Positions 20,720 through 22,907 of a stretch of DNA of 22,907 nucleotides are shown here, piece after piece. Below the pieces are notes generated by a model. That model was not told the origin of the DNA and ran no database searches. It saw only the letters and a list, made by a program, of their open reading frames with translations. The DNA is taken from contig UQMQ01000019.1 in assembly GCA_900542245.1 (NCBI GenBank), positions 1-22,907 of the forward strand. The letters run 5' to 3'. Source of the stretch: an uncultured Eubacteriales bacterium. Its GTDB lineage: Bacteria; Bacillota; Clostridia; Peptostreptococcales; Anaerovoracaceae. The number at the start of each line of letters is the position of its first letter. Positions within the stretch are counted from its first letter, which is position 1. A program made the position numbers and the translations under genes.

Positions 20720-21610
20720 CTAAGTATCCAGGAATTTTCTCATGGAAATGATGCTGCCCCATGCACCGATGCTGGCCCCCAGCGCTAGAAAGATCACGAC
20801 TAAGTTCTTCGTCATGTAGCTGACTGCGATCAGCGGACAGGATACGATCGCCAGCACCTGCGTGCCGACGGCGTCGATCATGCGGTCATAGATCAGTGCG
20901 ATGCAGCCGGTCGATAATAAGGCTGCCAGCACACCGATGATGATGCCCTCCGCCAGAAACGGTCCGCGAATGAACCAGTTGGTCGCGCCGACGTATTTCA
21001 TGATGGCGATCTCCTTTGCTCTGGCAAATACCGTCAGTTTAACCGTGTTGGAAACGACTACAACCGAAACGATGACCAAAAATCCCATGATGATCAGCGC
21101 CCCGATCTGCAGGAAATTCGTGATCTTCGTCAGCTTCTCGACGGTTTCCTGATAGTACTGCACGTCATCGATACCGTCCAGACTACCCGCATAGGCTGCA
21201 ATATTCCCCGCGTTCTCCAGTGAGTCCACGCTGATCAGGATTGAGGCCGGCAGCGGATTCTTGCCGAGCGAGTCCAAAAGATAGCCGCTCTCGCCCCAGC
21301 GTTCCTTCATGATTTCAAGCGCCTCATCCTTGCTGCGATAAGCCGCGTCGGTGACGCCCGGCTGTGCTTTGATCTGCGTGATCAGCTCTTCGGCTTTCGC
21401 CTTGGACGTACCGTCGAGCAGGAACACTTCCACCTGGTCATAGTCCTGCTTGACCACTTCCGTAAACAGGTTGATGTTGACCGTAATCACAAAGAACAGA
21501 CCGAGGATCAGCAGCATCGCCAGAATCGAAAAAATCGACGCCAGACTCATGCCGCGATTTCTGAAAATCTGCAGGAATCCCTGCTTGATGTTGTACAATA
21601 AACTGCTCAA
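20720..21610 (-). CDS. ftsX: Cell-division ABC transporter-like permease FtsX
   Basis: 296 aa. It starts at TTG (21610), overlapping the ftsE stop by 4 bases (TTGA); GGGGG lies about 9 bases upstream, and the conserved N-terminus (YNIKQGFLQIFRNRGMSLASI) requires this start. Four TM segments: about 22-44, 167-192, 217-243 and 265-288. A large extracellular loop between TM1 and TM2 (about 50-160) is the part that, in the family, touches the coiled coil of the hydrolase. FtsX does not transport but passes ATP-driven movement from FtsE across the membrane. Confidence 0.95.
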   Translation of the reverse strand: MSSLLYNIKQGFLQIFRNRGMSLASIFSILAMLLILGLFFVITVNINLFTEVVKQDYDQVEVFLLDGTSKAKAEELITQIKAQPGVTDAAYRSKDEALEIMKERWGESGYLLDSLGKNPLPASILISVDSLENAGNIAAYAGSLDGIDDVQYYQETVEKLTKITNFLQIGALIIMGFLVIVSVVVVSNTVKLTVFARAKEIAIMKYVGATNWFIRGPFLAEGIIIGVLAALLSTGCIALIYDRMIDAVGTQVLAIVSCPLIAVSYMTKNLVVIFLALGASIGAWGSIISMRKFLDT

Positions 21611-22302
21611 TCCTGCATACCCCCTTTTGCGTAGCCGTATTGTCCGGCAGAATCCCGGACGATCTTACCCTTTTCAATGGCAATGACACGTTTCCGCATC
21701 TTATCGACGATGTCCTTGGCATGCGTGACCATGACGATCGTCGTGCCGCGCAGATTGATCTGGTCCAGTAAGTCCATAATCTCCCATGCGGTATGCGGAT
21801 CGAGATTTCCGGTCGGTTCGTCCGCGATCAGAACCGCCGGATTGTTGACGATCGCGCGCGCGATCGCGACTCTCTGCTGTTCGCCTGCCGAGAGCTCATC
21901 CGGATATTTATGTGCCTTGTCGCTAATGCCCACCAGACTCAGAATCTGCGGCACCTGCTTGCGGATTTGCCGCGGAGTCTTATGCAGTACCTCCATGGCA
22001 AACGCTACATTCTCAAATACTGTCTTTTTTGGCAGCAGACGGAAATCTTGGAACACCGTCCCCACCTTACGGCGAAACTGCGGGATCTCCCTGTTCGACA
22101 GTTCAGTGACCGTAAAATCACCGACCTGGATCGTTCCCTCATCCGCATCGATCTCTTTCAGAATCAACTTGATAAACGTTGACTTGCCGGCGCCGCTCGG
22201 CCCGACCAGAAATACGAAGTCGCCTTTATGGATATGCACGCTGACATCGTCCAAACCGATGTTGGTGCGATATTTCTTCGTTACATGGTCAAATGTAATC
22301 AT
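21607..22302 (-). CDS. ftsE: Cell-division ATP-binding protein FtsE
   Basis: 231 aa from ATG 22302 (AAGGGG 5 bases upstream); upstream in-frame ATGs to 22356 lack a site and overlap the promoter. Complete ABC ATPase: Walker A GPSGAGKS (34-41), Q-loop at FQDFRLL (84-90), signature LSAGEQ (137-142), Walker B VLIADEP (157-163), H-loop His194. The FQDFRLL sequence is typical of FtsE. It partners FtsX at the membrane. Confidence 0.96.
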   Translation of the reverse strand: MITFDHVTKKYRTNIGLDDVSVHIHKGDFVFLVGPSGAGKSTFIKLILKEIDADEGTIQVGDFTVTELSNREIPQFRRKVGTVFQDFRLLPKKTVFENVAFAMEVLHKTPRQIRKQVPQILSLVGISDKAHKYPDELSAGEQQRVAIARAIVNNPAVLIADEPTGNLDPHTAWEIMDLLDQINLRGTTIVMVTHAKDIVDKMRKRVIAIEKGKIVRDSAGQYGYAKGGMQD

Positions 22303-22344
22303 GAGTTCCCCTTTGATATGTGATATTTGTGCTGTGACAAGAAC

Positions 22345-22350
22345 ATTATA
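22345..22350 (-). promoter_or_regulatory. -10 element of the ftsE operon promoter
   Basis: A perfect TATAAT on the minus strand, 43 bases before the ftsE start. The matching -35 about 17 bp upstream is poor (TTTAAT). Confidence 0.45.
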
Positions 22351-22368
22351 CATCATTTTGACAGAAAA

Positions 22369-22907
22369 TTAAATAACAAATTGTGGTAATCTGGAGAAAA
22401 TTGCCGAAGAAAGCGTTTCTATGGCGTCGCGGAAGTCATCGGTCTTGGCGTCGCGTTTTTGGAAAAGAGTTTCTTTGGCGTATAAACTCCGAATCCATGG
22501 CATCTCTTGGTACGCAGCCTGATAAAAGAATTCCGTCGGCAGGAGAGGCAGCGCGGCGTCAAAGCGGATCTTGAGAAATCTCTCCAGCTCTCGCCTGTCG
22601 ACTGCCGGATTCTCCTTGTTCATGACCCACAGCAGGGAATGCTCGCCGCGGCTCTCTCGTTCTTTTTGCTCTGCCCGCAGGCAGTGATGCCGCGCAAGTC
22701 CTGCCAGCACCCTCGCAGGCAGCGGATCGACGACACAGACGAGCACATCGCTGCGCTGCCACTGCGCCTGCGGCGGCTCATCCAAAATCCAAATGCCGCC
22801 CGCAGGCGTCAAAGCGGCGGCATCGCGGCTGACCGCCCCGCCGGTACCCTCACAGGCAGCGCCACACGCAAGCCTGCCGCAGTTTTCAAAGCCATCGCGT
22901 GCCCGCC
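22369..22907 (-). CDS. Possible MinD/ParA-like ATPase, C-terminal part (5' end outside window)
   Basis: The frame is open from the window edge to the stop at 22369 (about 179 codons), so the start lies outside; the TTG at 22812 need not be a start. Visible features: WILDEPP, QWQRSDVLVCVVDPLPARVLAG and SLLWVMNKENPAVDRRELERFL. This alternation of a 'DxPP', a hydrophobic strand after 'SD', and a V-N-K strand resembles the second half of MinD/ParA-type P-loop ATPases. The Walker A part would be outside the window. The 5' 60 codons are Gly/Ala/Cys-rich and less convincing. It ends 66 bp before ftsE, which has its own -10 element. Confidence 0.55.
   Translation of the reverse strand, partial: RARDGFENCGRLACGAACEGTGGAVSRDAAALTPAGGIWILDEPPQAQWQRSDVLVCVVDPLPARVLAGLARHHCLRAEQKERESRGEHSLLWVMNKENPAVDRRELERFLKIRFDAALPLLPTEFFYQAAYQEMPWIRSLYAKETLFQKRDAKTDDFRDAIETLSSAIFSRLPQFVI

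Noticed and set aside
1..22907. CRISPR arrays, tRNA or rRNA genes, intact insertion sequences
   Set aside because: No regularly spaced repeats, cloverleaf-like or rRNA-like segments, or transposase frames were seen on either strand.

Overview
The window looks like chromosomal DNA of an anaerobic, probably gut-associated Clostridia (Eubacteriales, Firmicutes). The evidence is AGGAGG-type ribosome sites, sigma-A promoters with 17-bp spacers, and Firmicutes families such as YerC, an FtsEX/M23 set, a DUF6110/P1B-ATPase pair and an NptA transporter. GC is moderately high except in the first gene and in the relic at about 13.2-13.45 kb. The genus cannot be fixed from the sequence, and no rRNA, tRNA, CRISPR array or intact mobile element was seen.

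Layout. (1) 1-940: tail of a possible upstream gene and an AT-richer membrane protein of unknown function on +, ending in a bidirectional terminator. (2) 946-4654, minus strand: ECF sigma factor, a membrane-anchored serpin in the position of its anti-sigma factor (17-bp overlap), and a second, lipoprotein serpin. (3) 5029-8374, plus strand: PlsC-like acyltransferase with a zinc-ribbon insert, then an NptA-type Na+/phosphate transporter with a PhoU-like tail. (4) 8553-13167, minus strand: a DUF6110 (FezA-like) protein and a P1B-type ATPase of the ferrosome FezB kind behind a consensus promoter whose spacer is filled by a candidate metal-repressor operator. A two-cluster ferredoxin-like protein and a dynamin-like GTPase with an N-terminal Cys motif follow. 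(5) 13170-13453: low-GC gene debris. (6) 13455-15368: a secreted or membrane-anchored unknown, divergent from a LOG-family hydrolase. (7) 15346-17691, minus: YerC repressor-like gene with its own promoter and terminator, then phosphopantetheinyl transferase, RecX and TcdA. (8) 17826-22907, minus: a MinD/ParA-like fragment running off the window, ftsE, ftsX, an M23 hydrolase with coiled coil, and recJ.

How the genes may work together. The most unusual unit is sigma/serpin/serpin: a protease inhibitor that traps its target by a large conformational change sits on a transmembrane stalk directly behind an ECF sigma factor. A protease-sensing signal system is an attractive hypothesis, not a demonstrated function. 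The second is a probable iron-organelle (ferrosome-like) operon under a DtxR/MntR-style operator, followed on the same strand by Fe-S and dynamin-like genes. FtsE, FtsX and the M23 protein form the familiar module in which FtsEX gates peptidoglycan hydrolysis.
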